Source: Fasciolopsis buskii (Eukaryota > Platyhelminthes > Trematoda > Plagiorchiida > Fasciolidae). Taken from it: a stretch of DNA of 64,000 nucleotides. The notes under the pieces were generated by a model. The model did no database searches. It saw only the letters and a list, made by a program, of their open reading frames with translations, and was not told the origin of the DNA. The translations under genes were made by a program, and so were the position numbers. The stretch covers positions 173,216-237,215 of the forward strand of contig LUCM01005979.1 in assembly GCA_008360955.1 (NCBI GenBank), given 5' to 3'. How positions within the stretch are numbered: the stretch's first letter is position 1; the number at the start of each line of letters is the position of its first letter. This document shows, piece by piece, positions 1 through 11,284 of this stretch.

Positions 1-1034
1 ATTGCCACTATGTACCAGAATGCTTCTGAACCAAACCATGTAAGCAAAAACAACGAGAAGTCTACGACGAATGAAAGCATGCGTTTATATGCGAAGAGTG
101 AAGAATCCCGATTTGTGGAATATCTTCAAGCCAATGGAATTAGAGGCATGTTTGAACTCTGTCCGTGTGCCTCCACAGTTCTGATTGGTTTGTTTTCATA
201 ACAGGCCACAGAGAAATCGTATCGCAGTGCTCCCTGTGACTGGCACGTAGAGTGGCCACAAATAATAAGAGAACTTTGTACTTTCGAATGAAGACACATG
301 TAAGTTGCTAGTATTTATTGATCGTCTGAACGAAACTGGAATTATATTTGCAGCTCGTTTTGGATCAGCAGAATAAAAATACTGTTACAGCACTGGATTG
401 GCCACAAACCGTACTGTGTTCCTATAAGGGAAGATGTGTGTAGAGTAGATAGACTGCGTTACTTAGATGGTTGCACATTTGAGGATAGAATCAAAATGTC
501 ATTACGTGTAGAAAAAGCTTTTCGGGCTTTACCAACCTGGGAGGTCCACATCGTCACCGTGACTTCCGTTCATCGGTAATAGGTTACGTAAAAATGTCAA
601 CAAATAGGCAATTTTAAACGGCTAGGAAAAGTGGACATGATAGACTAAAAACAAGCGAACACCACTTTCCTCATGATAATGCTTGAATATGATGAAGGAA
701 TTGTCCTGACAACTTTGAGGTTAAACGTAATGAAATGCCACTATGACCACCGGAAGATGTTCTGGCAATTGTTAGTGTGAAAAGGTTGAGTCATGTACAT
801 ATCGACTATCTAGTTGTAAGCTTTTCTCCGAGGCAACTGATGATCAAAAGATGAATCGAGAAGATTAGACGATGATGTTATGGCAGAAAGATAGGAGTAA
901 GTTAAGAAGCGGACTACTTCGTGCACGTCCAGTTAGACGACCGATTTGGAGTTCACGAGATCCATTAGAGCAATGAGTAACGTTCTTACGTTCGAAATCA
1001 TTTCTCTTCCACAAAGTTCTACTTTCTACCTTGC

Positions 1035-1155
1035 ACCGGATTTTTCACTGCTTATCATTTGTCCCTATTTTGAGTAGACAGTGTTGTGAGATGGGAACCG
1101 AAGTCGTTGTATATGAGTATCAGCTTGATGATTGTAAAAGTGAACTAGAATGAAG
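1035..1155 (-). repeat. Dispersed repeat R1, copy 1
   Basis: On the minus strand GACTTCGGTTCCCATCTCAC, CTGTCTACTCAAAATAGGGA and CAGTGAAAAATCCGGTGC match the plus-strand copy at 2575-2692. The two lie 1.4 kb apart in inverted orientation. Confidence 0.5.
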
Positions 1156-2574
1156 TGAGCTGCAACGATGTTCGGGATTTTTGATCTATGCACAATTGAC
1201 TGAGTGATGATTGCACTATGCTCAACTAAAAAACTAATAATCGATTTTGAGGCAAAGTTACAAATCAACTGCTTTGTTGAAGAGATAGTGGTCAGTTTTA
1301 TAATATTACTAGATTGGAGATGTAGTAGAATCAGACTCTTTTTGATAAGCTTCATTGTACAGATTCTATTTCTGATGTATCGCCGAAAACTGTGGAGACA
1401 AAAACTGCCAAGTTTATCGGGTTTGCTTAGGTTCATCCTCTTCACAATGGATGCGGTGCTACAAAGTCGATTTGGAACGGTAATGAACGAAAGAGACCCG
1501 AAAGCCCAAGCTTTCGATCTACCCGAAATGATTATCGACGATTTACCGATCGTCAGCTCCAGGCAGTAGAGTATCCATACCGTCAAAGTCGCAGACGGCC
1601 AACTGCATGAAGATTTGGTTTTAAAAGTGATGTTCTTTCCAAAGAGAGTCTTATAAAAAATGAGACTTTGCGAACAACCGATGAAATCAGACACTGCTAG
1701 TAACTTTGACTAGCCGAAATGATTGTAGCTTCAGTGCTCATGTGTCCAAGGTTGCCGTTGACGTTTTTGGCCTTATGACTGTGTGAGTCAGTCTGTCAAC
1801 AGAAATACCTTTCAAATAGACCTCACATGACCTTCTGAATAGTATGTGCACGTATTTGACTGATGAATTTGACGGACTGTCCTTCGAAGTACAACTTTCA
1901 GGCAAAGATCTCAGGTCATCCGGTAACCCTAAGGTTCTAGTGCATCCTGAGTCGATGTTACTATATTAAAATGGAATATATTCTACCATGCTTTTGTACA
2001 TGGTTATAATTCGGGTAAAATAAGAGCTACTGGGATGAACAGAAAAATTATCATCTTATGGCCGATGATACAGAAAACCGAATTTTCATTTGTGTTCGAA
2101 TGAACACGACACGGTTTACCACTGAGGGACAGGTGAAATGGTATCCATAGTGTAAATCGATTTTCCACGTGAAACAGATGGAAATTTTTTATCGGGCATA
2201 GGCTAGAACAAAAGAAAATAAACCGCTGTACGCAACTGTTTCTCCTCAACTGACTAGGTTCAACATTTCCGACGTGATGTAACCTTTCGATCGAATTCGG
2301 CGATCTTCGTCCATTGGCCAAGAAATATTTCCCGCACTTTACTATATCACACTCAGTGGATTTGCTTGGAATTAGGGAAAATGTATTACTAGTACGGTTG
2401 ACGAATTCAGCTATTGATTTGAAGATAGAGAAGATTCCTGCAGTGTTGAGGTGTCACACGTAGATTCTACTTCTTAAACGGAATTGTAATCAGATGGCAA
2501 GTTGGCTTCACATTTAGATGACGTACACATAACGCTTCCAACTTATTCGTGCAGTTTCATTTCAATTCATTTCC

Positions 2575-2692
2575 GTTTAGTCCAGTTTTACATCCATCAA
2601 CTTGACATCACATGCGCTGACTTCGGTTCCCATCCCACAATACCGTCTACTCAAATAGGAATGAAGGAGAAATAGTGAAAAATCCGATGCGA
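2575..2692 (+). repeat. Dispersed repeat R1, copy 2
   Basis: CGCTGACTTCGGTTCCCATC, CCGTCTACTCAAATAGGAAT and AGTGAAAAATCCGATGC pair with copy 1. More distant relatives are at 43570-43682 and 52680-52785. No coding potential. Confidence 0.5.
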
Positions 2693-5600
2693 GCTAATAA
2701 GTAGGACTATGAGGAAGAGGACTGATCTCGAATGCCAGAATATCACTGATTGTGGAAGGTAGTCATATCTCCCATCATCTTCAGCCATATTGGCAGTGGA
2801 GATCGCATGAGTCCCAACCCGTTAGTCAAACCGAATTTACATCGGACAGTCAGCTGGTTTATGTCATTTTACATTTTATTATGTTATCTGCTAACCTTCT
2901 CGATTCAGCTTGCAACCACCCACTGCCTGGGTGAACAGCGTACAACTAGGCAGTCGTTATGCAGGAGTAAGTAATACATGTCCCAACAGCCTTAGCCAGA
3001 TAAGTACCAGTAATTCTGTGCAAATCATGTTCCTGCGATTGACTGGGGTAAGGGCAGTTTGTCGGTTTGGGTATGGTCAACTGCTTTTAACATAATTTCG
3101 TTTCACTTTCTGGCAGTGGCCAAGCCGACATGAAAAATCAATATCACAAGTTCGAACACGATACTTGTTTCACCCAGACCCGGTACTCTCAGAATTTATA
3201 CCCCTACTTATTTGCATAGGTGATGGCACATAGGAAATAACCCCTATCGGACACCGAGACACGCCGTACATATGCAGGTGTACACATGGATGCTTTGTTC
3301 CATGAGTACACCGGGAAAGAGAAATACTTTGATGATTAGAAATCAACGGGAAGATCGATCCGGATTACGTTATTCACGTCACTTCAAGGTATTTCCAAGC
3401 TCCCTTCCCGTTGGGCAAATCGGTTAGTAGAAATTGTTGTGGTCCATCGATATGGAACAGATGAAAATGTGTTTGACGAACGAACCAATCCAAAATTGCA
3501 CCTGTCGAAATCCTTAAAAACGCTAAAAGGAGGAGAAGATTACCGGTCATCGGAACATGCAAATTAAGTTCATTCTAGTCATTATAATTTGTTTTAGTTT
3601 CTATTTGATTATAGAATAGATATGTATACCACTTCTATGAGGTAGTCCTTAATAATCTGTGGGCTGACGAATGACGAGTAATCATGCGTTTGCGTGGTAT
3701 CTTTGCCTGAAATCATCAAACGGAATATATCCACCAGTATTAATCCGCGCTGGATTGATTCCGACACAAAACAAGCAACTGAAGACAAGGTGCAAAAAAA
3801 GACAACAACTGAAATCACGTTCGGTTTTTAGTTACATGCCGTTACAAATAAAATAGGAGGAATTCAAGTTGGTGAGAAATATTTCACTGCATATCTATCT
3901 GATTTTCGCATACAGACGAATCCGTTGGAAATATCACTCAGGTTGGACCTTGATTTTGTTGACAGTCATCCGCTGGCGTCAACATGAATTACATGTTCAC
4001 TTTCTGGCCCCGTGTGTACGGAATTATTGATAAACCAACAGAAAAATAGACACTATTTCTCTTAGTCTTACTCTATTCACTTATTGTTTGTTTTAATGCA
4101 AATTCATTCAATAAGCACCATTACTAACAGATAAACATTGCTTTTTCAAAAGCCCACGATTCTGTTCAGATATTGGTCAAAATGGCTGTTTCCACGTGAA
4201 TTTAGCAGGTTCACATATTTCTACTATCGATGAACTCCCGCAGTTTGTAATCCACTGACTCCTAAACAGGACACATCTTGCCGTTTGATTAACAAATAAA
4301 ACACTAAGAGAAACATTACTGTAAATCGATTCGCATTTTAGGCAATTTGATATGATCAGTTTATTGAACGGGGTTTTCATGATACCAATTGGAAGAAACT
4401 GATCAAACAGCAATCCTTTGATCTTCGCGCAGTTTTTTTACGTGTCTACTAATCCGGTCGGTTTCGCAATCTCATGTATTGACAAACTTGAAATGGAGTC
4501 ACTGATTTGTTTTGTCCTAGGAATTTAGGCAGACCTAAATACGTAAAACCACGGTGTAAAATTACCAGTCGGACTGTGTGAGTCGTACCGTTTGGAAATT
4601 GGCACGCACACATAAGCGGTGCGTCATTTTAATTCACAAAACTTCGCGGCATGATCCGTGTAAATAGACTATCCACATGTCGTCGATGGGACTGTATGGT
4701 TTCGTGGTGCGTGCCAAGAGAAATTCCATTTTGGTGTTAATCAATCAGTGTGTACTGACCTTGACAAAATAAGTTCAGACCATACATGGTCTAGCATGGA
4801 TTAACAGAGATCGCTTTGGGCGGTACGAGTAACGAAGCAATGTGAACTACTTATACATGCATGAGTAGAGATCGAGACGGTTATCAAGTTAGTATCGTTT
4901 ATGAGTAAATCAACAAACAAGAGGTAAAGTCAGTCAGAATCTGTCAGTGTACTTGAAGCAGACAAATAGCTTGATTTGCACGCAAAATAATTCAGTAAGC
5001 GAATTCAATGCTTCACACTAAGCGGAGGGGTTGTGAAATGGCTATACCATGGTCCAATTACGATAAGATCTGTTAACCACAGTGGACAGTCGGAGTCAAC
5101 TGTGCGAATCCGCTTTTCTCTTGTCACGGTATACATTGGCACATAAAATCTGGCCAATAGCTTAACAAAATCACCAATATCAGTGAAATTTGGAATGATC
5201 AGGAGTAGATTTGTACAAAACGGCGAGAACGTTTCGGATAATTTGATGCAAGTCACACCAAATGTGATCTGATCCATCGTATTCTTGAAGCGACCACATT
5301 TTATTCGTGTGATTTCACTTCAACGTGCACAAAATGTCGAAATTTTGAACACGTGTCATGCAACATGTTTGCTTAGTAAATTCACAAAGAAAAGGAATTG
5401 ATCTAATTTTAATGGTACTTTAGATATCGAATAAAACGCATCAAAAGAGTGTCAGGCTTCTAGGCATCGTACGATATAAAACAATCATGACTTGCGATTA
5501 CTAATAAAAGGTTTCGGATATAGCAGATGTTCAGAGGTTCAGCTTTAAATGCCGGTGCCTTCATCAACTTCCTCTTCATTCCACTCCATCCCCACAAAAG

Positions 5601-6336
5601 TATGCTTTTTGTATGCCATTATTTGGCTGAAAGGGTTTTTTAGTCTTTGTATCGTCCTATCACGACTGTTCATGTATTTTTTCGAGTCCACCAGGAAGCT
5701 ACATGATGACGCGGACGTGTTAAAACAGGATTAAATCATTCAACGACCACAGTGAACGATTTCCCGAAAAATCAGCCTCTCCATAGCATCAAGTGTGCAG
5801 GACGAGTAACTTGCTTGTCTAAAATCCAGGAGACGGTTGCCTAGACTGATTCCGTGAGAATAAACCATTCAGTTAGCCTCAATGCGAGCTTCAGACAGAA
5901 ACACCATGAGGTATAAACCAAAGTCTATTTGAACTGGCGAAAGGCATTTTACCTCACATACGTACTGACAAAACACAAAGTTTCGTGAACAGTGATCACG
6001 TGAACTGAAAAAAACAGTGAAATCCAGTCATTGGACAAAGTCGAATTTGGATGACCCAGTCAACCGGTGCTTTGTCAAACAACGTCTTATGACGGTTAAT
6101 TCGGAGGCCGAACGAAACACCGTTTCAGCGACCGGAAGGCAGTGAAAATAATCGACTAGCAACAAAAGGAGGGGGCACATTAATTTCGTTAGCAATAGGT
6201 ATCCTCGTAACTCCGTAAACATGGTAGTGACGGCGTCTGACAAATAGTTATTTTTATCTATCAGCGACAGCAAACAATTTATGGATCACCGGCATTTTGC
6301 TCCCCTTGTCATAGAATTAACGATGTACGTTTTCAT

Positions 6337-6396
6337 TAGAAAGGGGATTGTGGCCGGCACAGGGCTGCCGAGTGAGAAAGTTGACCGGCTGTCTGG
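6337..6396 (-). repeat. Fragment of the same tRNA-derived SINE
   Basis: GGGCTGCCGAGTGAGAAAGT followed by TGACCGGC corresponds to the body segment of the SINE at 17450-17481. The tRNA head and tail are not recognisable. Confidence 0.5.
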
Positions 6397-6597
6397 TAAC
6401 CAGTTTGGTTTGTTTGAAACACACAGTGTTCTTTAGCCAAATGAACAACAGGGGAAGAAGACCACTATTCACTGATGTGTGCATTTCATTTTAATCTCTT
6501 CAACCACCAACACAAAACGATGTGAGAATTATGTAATGTAACATTCATTTGTGAGCTGTGATGAGCATCTAGCGGAATTACATTCGGCACAAGAAAT

Positions 6598-7045
6598 AGT
6601 TGATGTCATCTCCATGACAAACACCAATCACTTGTTGGTGGTCGTTGTGTAGGAAAGTTTGTGTTGGTAACCGTATTAACATTACATCAATGAAAGCCAA
6701 ACTCATCGTGTTCGTATTGTACAACTAAAGTTTGAAAGATGAAATGGGGTCAAGTGTGTGTTCTGTTATTCTTACATGTTTTGCGGGTGATGATGACCCC
6801 GAGTGATGTTCAGGATAACCGTTCGTTTGGTGTTGTGATATCGATTAGATCATCCAACAGGGAATATGCTCTGATATACGCTGGAAAATTTATTCGATGT
6901 ATTCTGTCGATGTGAATGTCACCGCAACTGGAGATGAAATGATATGCGAGATGTGAAACGGCTTGTGATATCCGATTTGCTTGCTGTTTTGTCAGAATAT
7001 TCTGCCGTGCATTCGGGAGGATGTGAGTGTGTGCGAGTAGGAATG
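6598..7045 (+). repeat. 0.44-kb repeat, copy 1 (pair with 22886)
   Basis: From GTTGATGTCATCTCCATGAC to the CATTCGGGAGGATGTGA region this segment matches 22886-23335 almost base for base, then diverges. It holds the disrupted version of a small signal-peptide ORF. It is not related to the LINE families of the window. Confidence 0.85.
6739..6915 (+). pseudogene. Interrupted copy of a small putative secreted peptide ORF
   Basis: The ATG at 6739 opens the same frame as at 23026 (MKWGQVCVLLFLHVL) but stops after 58 codons, because the glycine codon GGA of the other copy is TGA here (6913-6915). Differences in the shared frame are about half silent and half replacing, giving no sign of protein-level constraint. 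It may be only a repeat with a chance ORF. Confidence 0.35.
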
Positions 7046-7739
7046 TGCCGCTTATGGCCACGGAGACCATATCGAGTTGGTAAGACAGCCCAGTCGGACG
7101 TAAGATTCTAGAATCGAAACAAGCCAGATTGTATCGAACCGTAATCAGAACATATCAATGGAAATAAGGCAAACGATTCACCATTTGGTTGTATAAGTGG
7201 TCCACTTGTTTAGAAGTCTATCGACTGTTGTTTTATTCATTATCCTATGAATATTAGTGAATTAAAACCGTACGGTGTGAGGACAATCCCCCGCTCGGAT
7301 ACATAAATTCAACTCAGCAATCGAACAATGGAAATCTGAGCGAGCTTTTTTCTGAATAAGCATCCAAGCGAAATATTCAACGACTGTATCACACCCACAA
7401 AACCCCTGCTAATTTTCATAAAATGCCAATGACCATTTGCAAGAGTATTCCTGTTCCTGTTATCAAACATTTTCAGATTTTCCACTTATCGGATCAACTG
7501 CTCTTCTTGTGTGAACTCTGCTTCTAATTACGTACCTTTGGGAATACCCCTTTGCACAAGTAAATGGCGTTTTTGACCTACCACTCTCCAGTTTATCCGT
7601 TTTCGATATTGATCTTTGTTCGGCACGACCACAGTTTACAAAAAAACCGTTCTGTAAAAGCAGCAAAACATTTAAGTGAGCTGGGACCAAAGCGTAATGG
7701 AACTAAACCTCCAGAGACCCGGTGTTTTTATTAGACCGC

Positions 7740-7820
7740 TTCAAAGTGACCAAACGGCCTAAGCCGCTGTGTTCAAATCCCAGTCCACTCTGCGCGTGGG
7801 TTCGAATTCCACCGTTGACA
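7740..7820 (+). tRNA. tRNA-Leu(CAA)-like sequence, probably pseudogene or SINE head
   Basis: The sequence follows tRNA-Leu layout: A-box-like TGACCAAACGGCC, anticodon loop TTCAAAT (CAA), a variable arm, a T arm GTGGG-TTCGAAT-TCCAC with only a G-T pair, and a 3' stem CGTTGAC. The acceptor stem has mismatches (5' TTCAAAG against 3' CGTTGAC) and the anticodon stem is imperfect, so function is doubtful. It lies directly in front of a tRNA-derived SINE (7831). Confidence 0.45.
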
Positions 7821-7830
7821 ATGTCTTTTA

Positions 7831-7998
7831 CCGGCGATGATCAAGCGGATAAGGTCGTGATGTTCGGATGTGAAGGTTGCAGTTGGAATCCTCGCACCCC
7901 CGGTCAACTTCCACATTTGGCAGCCCACTGTTAAACGCGCGCCCCTTCCTGAAAAACGATGTGTGTCGGTATTTCAATAATAAAAGAATTAAAAAAGA
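7831..7998 (+). repeat. tRNA-derived SINE, copy 1
   Basis: Matches 17390-17555 in the opposite orientation: CCGGCGATGATCAAGCGGAT (A-box region), TTGGAATCCTCGCACC (decayed B box), CCCCGGTCAACTTCCACATT, CCTTCCTGAAAAACGATG, and an A-rich tail AATAAAAGAATTAAAAAAG. No coding capacity. Confidence 0.65.
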
Positions 7999-8135
7999 TA
8001 ACAGATAAAAAAGCCGCTATCATAGAAGTTATAAATCATACGAAAAGAATCCTAGAGCAGGCAAGGCAGCAAACTTCGACTGCGGTTGCCCCGAATGAAC
8101 TAACTCAAGAGCTGCCATGTCATTACCTGTGCGTA

Positions 8136-8166
<31 letters not shown>

Positions 8167-10689
8167 GGAGTCTTTTGACCCACTGAAACGTTCTGTTTAT
8201 GGTTTGGTACGATCTGCAGGCCTGTAGGTGGTTTGTTCTGACCATAGACTATAAGGTCTGACTGGGTGATCTTTCCAACTCCAGGGACCAAAGTTTGGTT
8301 ATTTCATCCAGAATTAGCGCTTCGAGGATAGTTAAGTAGCACTTGGCATTCCACTGGGCCGTTTGCACCCCCAAAACACAGGCCACCGATTTTGTAAGCG
8401 GGGAATGGAAACTTATTTCCCCACTCAGTTCAGTTCGACTTACGTTTAATAGCCATTATCCTAGAATACCGATACTCTGTTGTTGGTTGCTAGCTTGCAG
8501 TACGGAATAATATCAGAAAAGACCAAAATCTCCATCAGATAGGATTCTTTGGTGCCCCATCGTCTAAGGTCTCCAGTCATCGTGTTTTGAGGGTCTCGTG
8601 AGCTCCAACCCTGTAATCCAACTCGACCTACTCCGGACAGCGCACTTTTGTTTGATAATAGAATTTCGATTTCAGCCAGTGGGTTGCCTAATCCTTGAGC
8701 TGTTCAGATGACAGAAGCAAAATAAATGTGATGCACGACAAAGAGCGTTTCTCCACGAGTAGTTTCGATCTACCGAGTTGAAAATGACTTTGCGTTCTCC
8801 AGAGGAAATCTTTTGATTTTACTGGGTGCTAACTGATCATTTTTGTAAATTCACAATACAACAGCACAACAACATTGAATCACAGATGTCTCACAAAGTC
8901 ACCTATCACGAAAATCGAAGCTGATCCTGGCTCATGGAATTTCCTAGAAGTCTGATGCCTACCGTCTTAAGTCTAGTGAGAGAATCTTGAACATTCCCAA
9001 ACATCGATTTATGGGCTAGAAAAAATTCTGATTAATGCTACATATTCCTCCGTATTCCGCGTTTATTGTTCGCAATTTTGAATGAAAAATTATGAATTTG
9101 TGAGGGACTCTCGAAGATGATTCACTGGATATTTGTGAATTCGGGACTGTTCACATCCATTCTAAAACTGACACAATTATATCACGCGATAGTCTCTGCA
9201 ATATCAAAAGGGTTAAATTTATTCATAGTGCATAAGATACTTTCTGTTCGTTCAACGGCCACTGGATAGCGTTGATTAGATTCTAGCAGCACTTTAGTAG
9301 CTAAAATAGTGTTTTACCGCTGGCCTAGATTGGACTACGTGCGTACCTTAGACAACACCATTTGCAAACGTGTGTATCATGTGGGAGTTGTGTGACCCAG
9401 ACACGAGGCTCGGTAACGTGCTGTTATTCTCGTCAAAACTTGTCGTCAGCAGAGAAGAGCGTATTTATTTCAACCTTGACCGTGACCGTTAATTGTGGCC
9501 TTAGGTTGCCACAAGATAACCGGAGACTGCAGTCTCGAGTGTCTTTAGTACCAGCTGGCCATCGATTAAAATTATTAATAATAACAATAGTACTAATTAC
9601 AAGCAGGATGTGGAATAACTATTTTTATGAAATTTTGGAGCCAAACACAATAGTCGAACAGTCTTTTCCAACAGTTTGAAAGAAAACACCATTTGTTTAA
9701 CATGTTGCTTAGCTCTTAAATCACAGAATGTACCGTAGGTTGAATATATGATTTCGGACAATCCATACTGCCTACGGGATATGAGAGATGAACTGTTGTT
9801 TCTATCCAGATTATCTGGTGGTTAAAAATACAGTCATGTGATAGTTTTGTAATAGGGTAAAAAGAAAGCAGGACTTGCTGACCTAGAATCAGTAGTTTTT
9901 TCCTATGTCATGCTTCACGTACGAGGGCCGAATTCGTAACCATTAGCCTTAGCTCAGTGTAAATTTTCCGAGGTACAACAAAGTTAAGTTTTCGACATCC
10001 GTGTATCGTATGCAAGAACATTTCCATTGCATTTTCAGGCCGCTGTCAATTCACAAACGGTTGTGGTGACATATAAATCAGCATTACGAACCGACGGCAT
10101 TCATAACTGATGTATGAACACGTAGTTAACTGACGGATTAAGATGATGAAACGAGATTTTTCGGACAGCAAACAAAACCCTAATCCAAGCTAACCAATAG
10201 CGAGGCACATTAAACAATGCATACATACGGTTGACTAACTGTCATCTTTCAAGCCCCTGTTACGTAAGCGCAACTCAGTCAAGGATTGTTTGTCACGTTG
10301 CGTAAACCACTATTATGCACGCTAAAGGTGCTGACGCAATCAACTCATCTGCGATGCAGCTGATCACAGTATAAGTGACGGGAATTTACGCGATCTTCCA
10401 GTGAGATTGTTTTTACATATGCAATTAACTTGAGTATTACGAAATGTTGACACCTCGCACCATCTGTCTTCTTTTTGTGTTGATGAACCGCATAAAGGGG
10501 GCAAGATGTTTCAAGATGCATCTCTGATAGCTCGATGCTACAAAATACTAATAAGAAAAAAGCATGGGGAAGATTCGGCAGTTTATTGAAATTGCCAAAG
10601 GGTTATCATTCAGAAATGATGTTTAGATTAAATTCCTATTGACTCAATTTAAGTCAAATAGTAGCTCTCGAAACTTTTGCTTAAACATG
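7999..10689. other. No recognised gene
   Basis: AT-rich, with only the AT microsatellite at 8139. The 105-codon frame at 9362-9679 shows no motif. Confidence 0.5.
8139..8166. repeat. (AT)n microsatellite
   Basis: About 14 perfect AT units. Confidence 0.95.
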
Positions 10690-10905
10690 CTCCAGATTTT
10701 AATTGCGAATGATATAATAATAATAATACTAACACAGGGTTGTCGGTAGATGTAATGCGCCAACGTTTCGACTACCATAGGCAAGTTTTGATTGTGAAAA
10801 TTGCCTTGAGAAAGACCATCCACAGTAGTGGAAACGTTGGCGCATTGCATCTACCAACAACGCTGTGTTATTAACATTATATCATTCACAATTAAAACCA
10901 GTACA
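10690..10905. repeat. Foldback element with about 80-bp inverted arms
   Basis: The left arm (10690-10775: ATTGCGAATGATATAAT, AACACAGGGTTGTCGGTAGA, AATGCGCCAACGTTTCGAC) reappears reverse-complemented at about 10825-10905 (GTGGAAACGTTGGCGCATTG, ATCTACCAACAACGCTGTGT, ATTATATCATTCACAAT). The loop is about 50 bp. The boxes GTCGAAACGTTGG / GTGGAAACGTTGG resemble the GAAAC-containing part of terminal repeats of Penelope-like elements; no protein is encoded. Confidence 0.7.
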
Positions 10906-11284
10906 TGGTGTATCGATTTTTCGATATACTCCTTACATCATTTTGTCTTGATGCTCTAGATTTCTTCGTTTGAGATCGTTACTTATGCTTCCTTTACTAC
11001 CAGTTCTGATGCATTTGATGCTATCCTTTGGATAGTGAGTCGAAAAACCGTGATTCGCGGAACAAGCAGTTGTTCAGGCTACTCGGTATAAGCTGTCATG
11101 TCACCTATCTAAAACAGAAAATTCGAACGGAAAGTAAGGTGGTGCAAGATAAAAATATACATATATGGATATCTTTATCCATCAAACATTGGCTTGAAAG
11201 CAAACATGATGGCAACGCAACATGTAAACGGGACTTCACAGAAGGGAGATAAACAAGAGGGGAAAATAATGAACCGTAGAAAGT

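Larger units (their letters stand above)
1..6336. other. No recognised gene
   Basis: Apart from two R1 copies (1035-1155 and 2575-2692), nothing here supports a gene. The longest open frame (1065-1694, minus, 209 codons) overlaps the R1 repeat and has no domain or splice context. Confidence 0.5.

Noticed and set aside
1065..1694. 209-codon minus-strand ORF
   Set aside because: No domain, odd composition, overlaps R1 repeat, and the opposite strand is also open. No splice or promoter context supports it.
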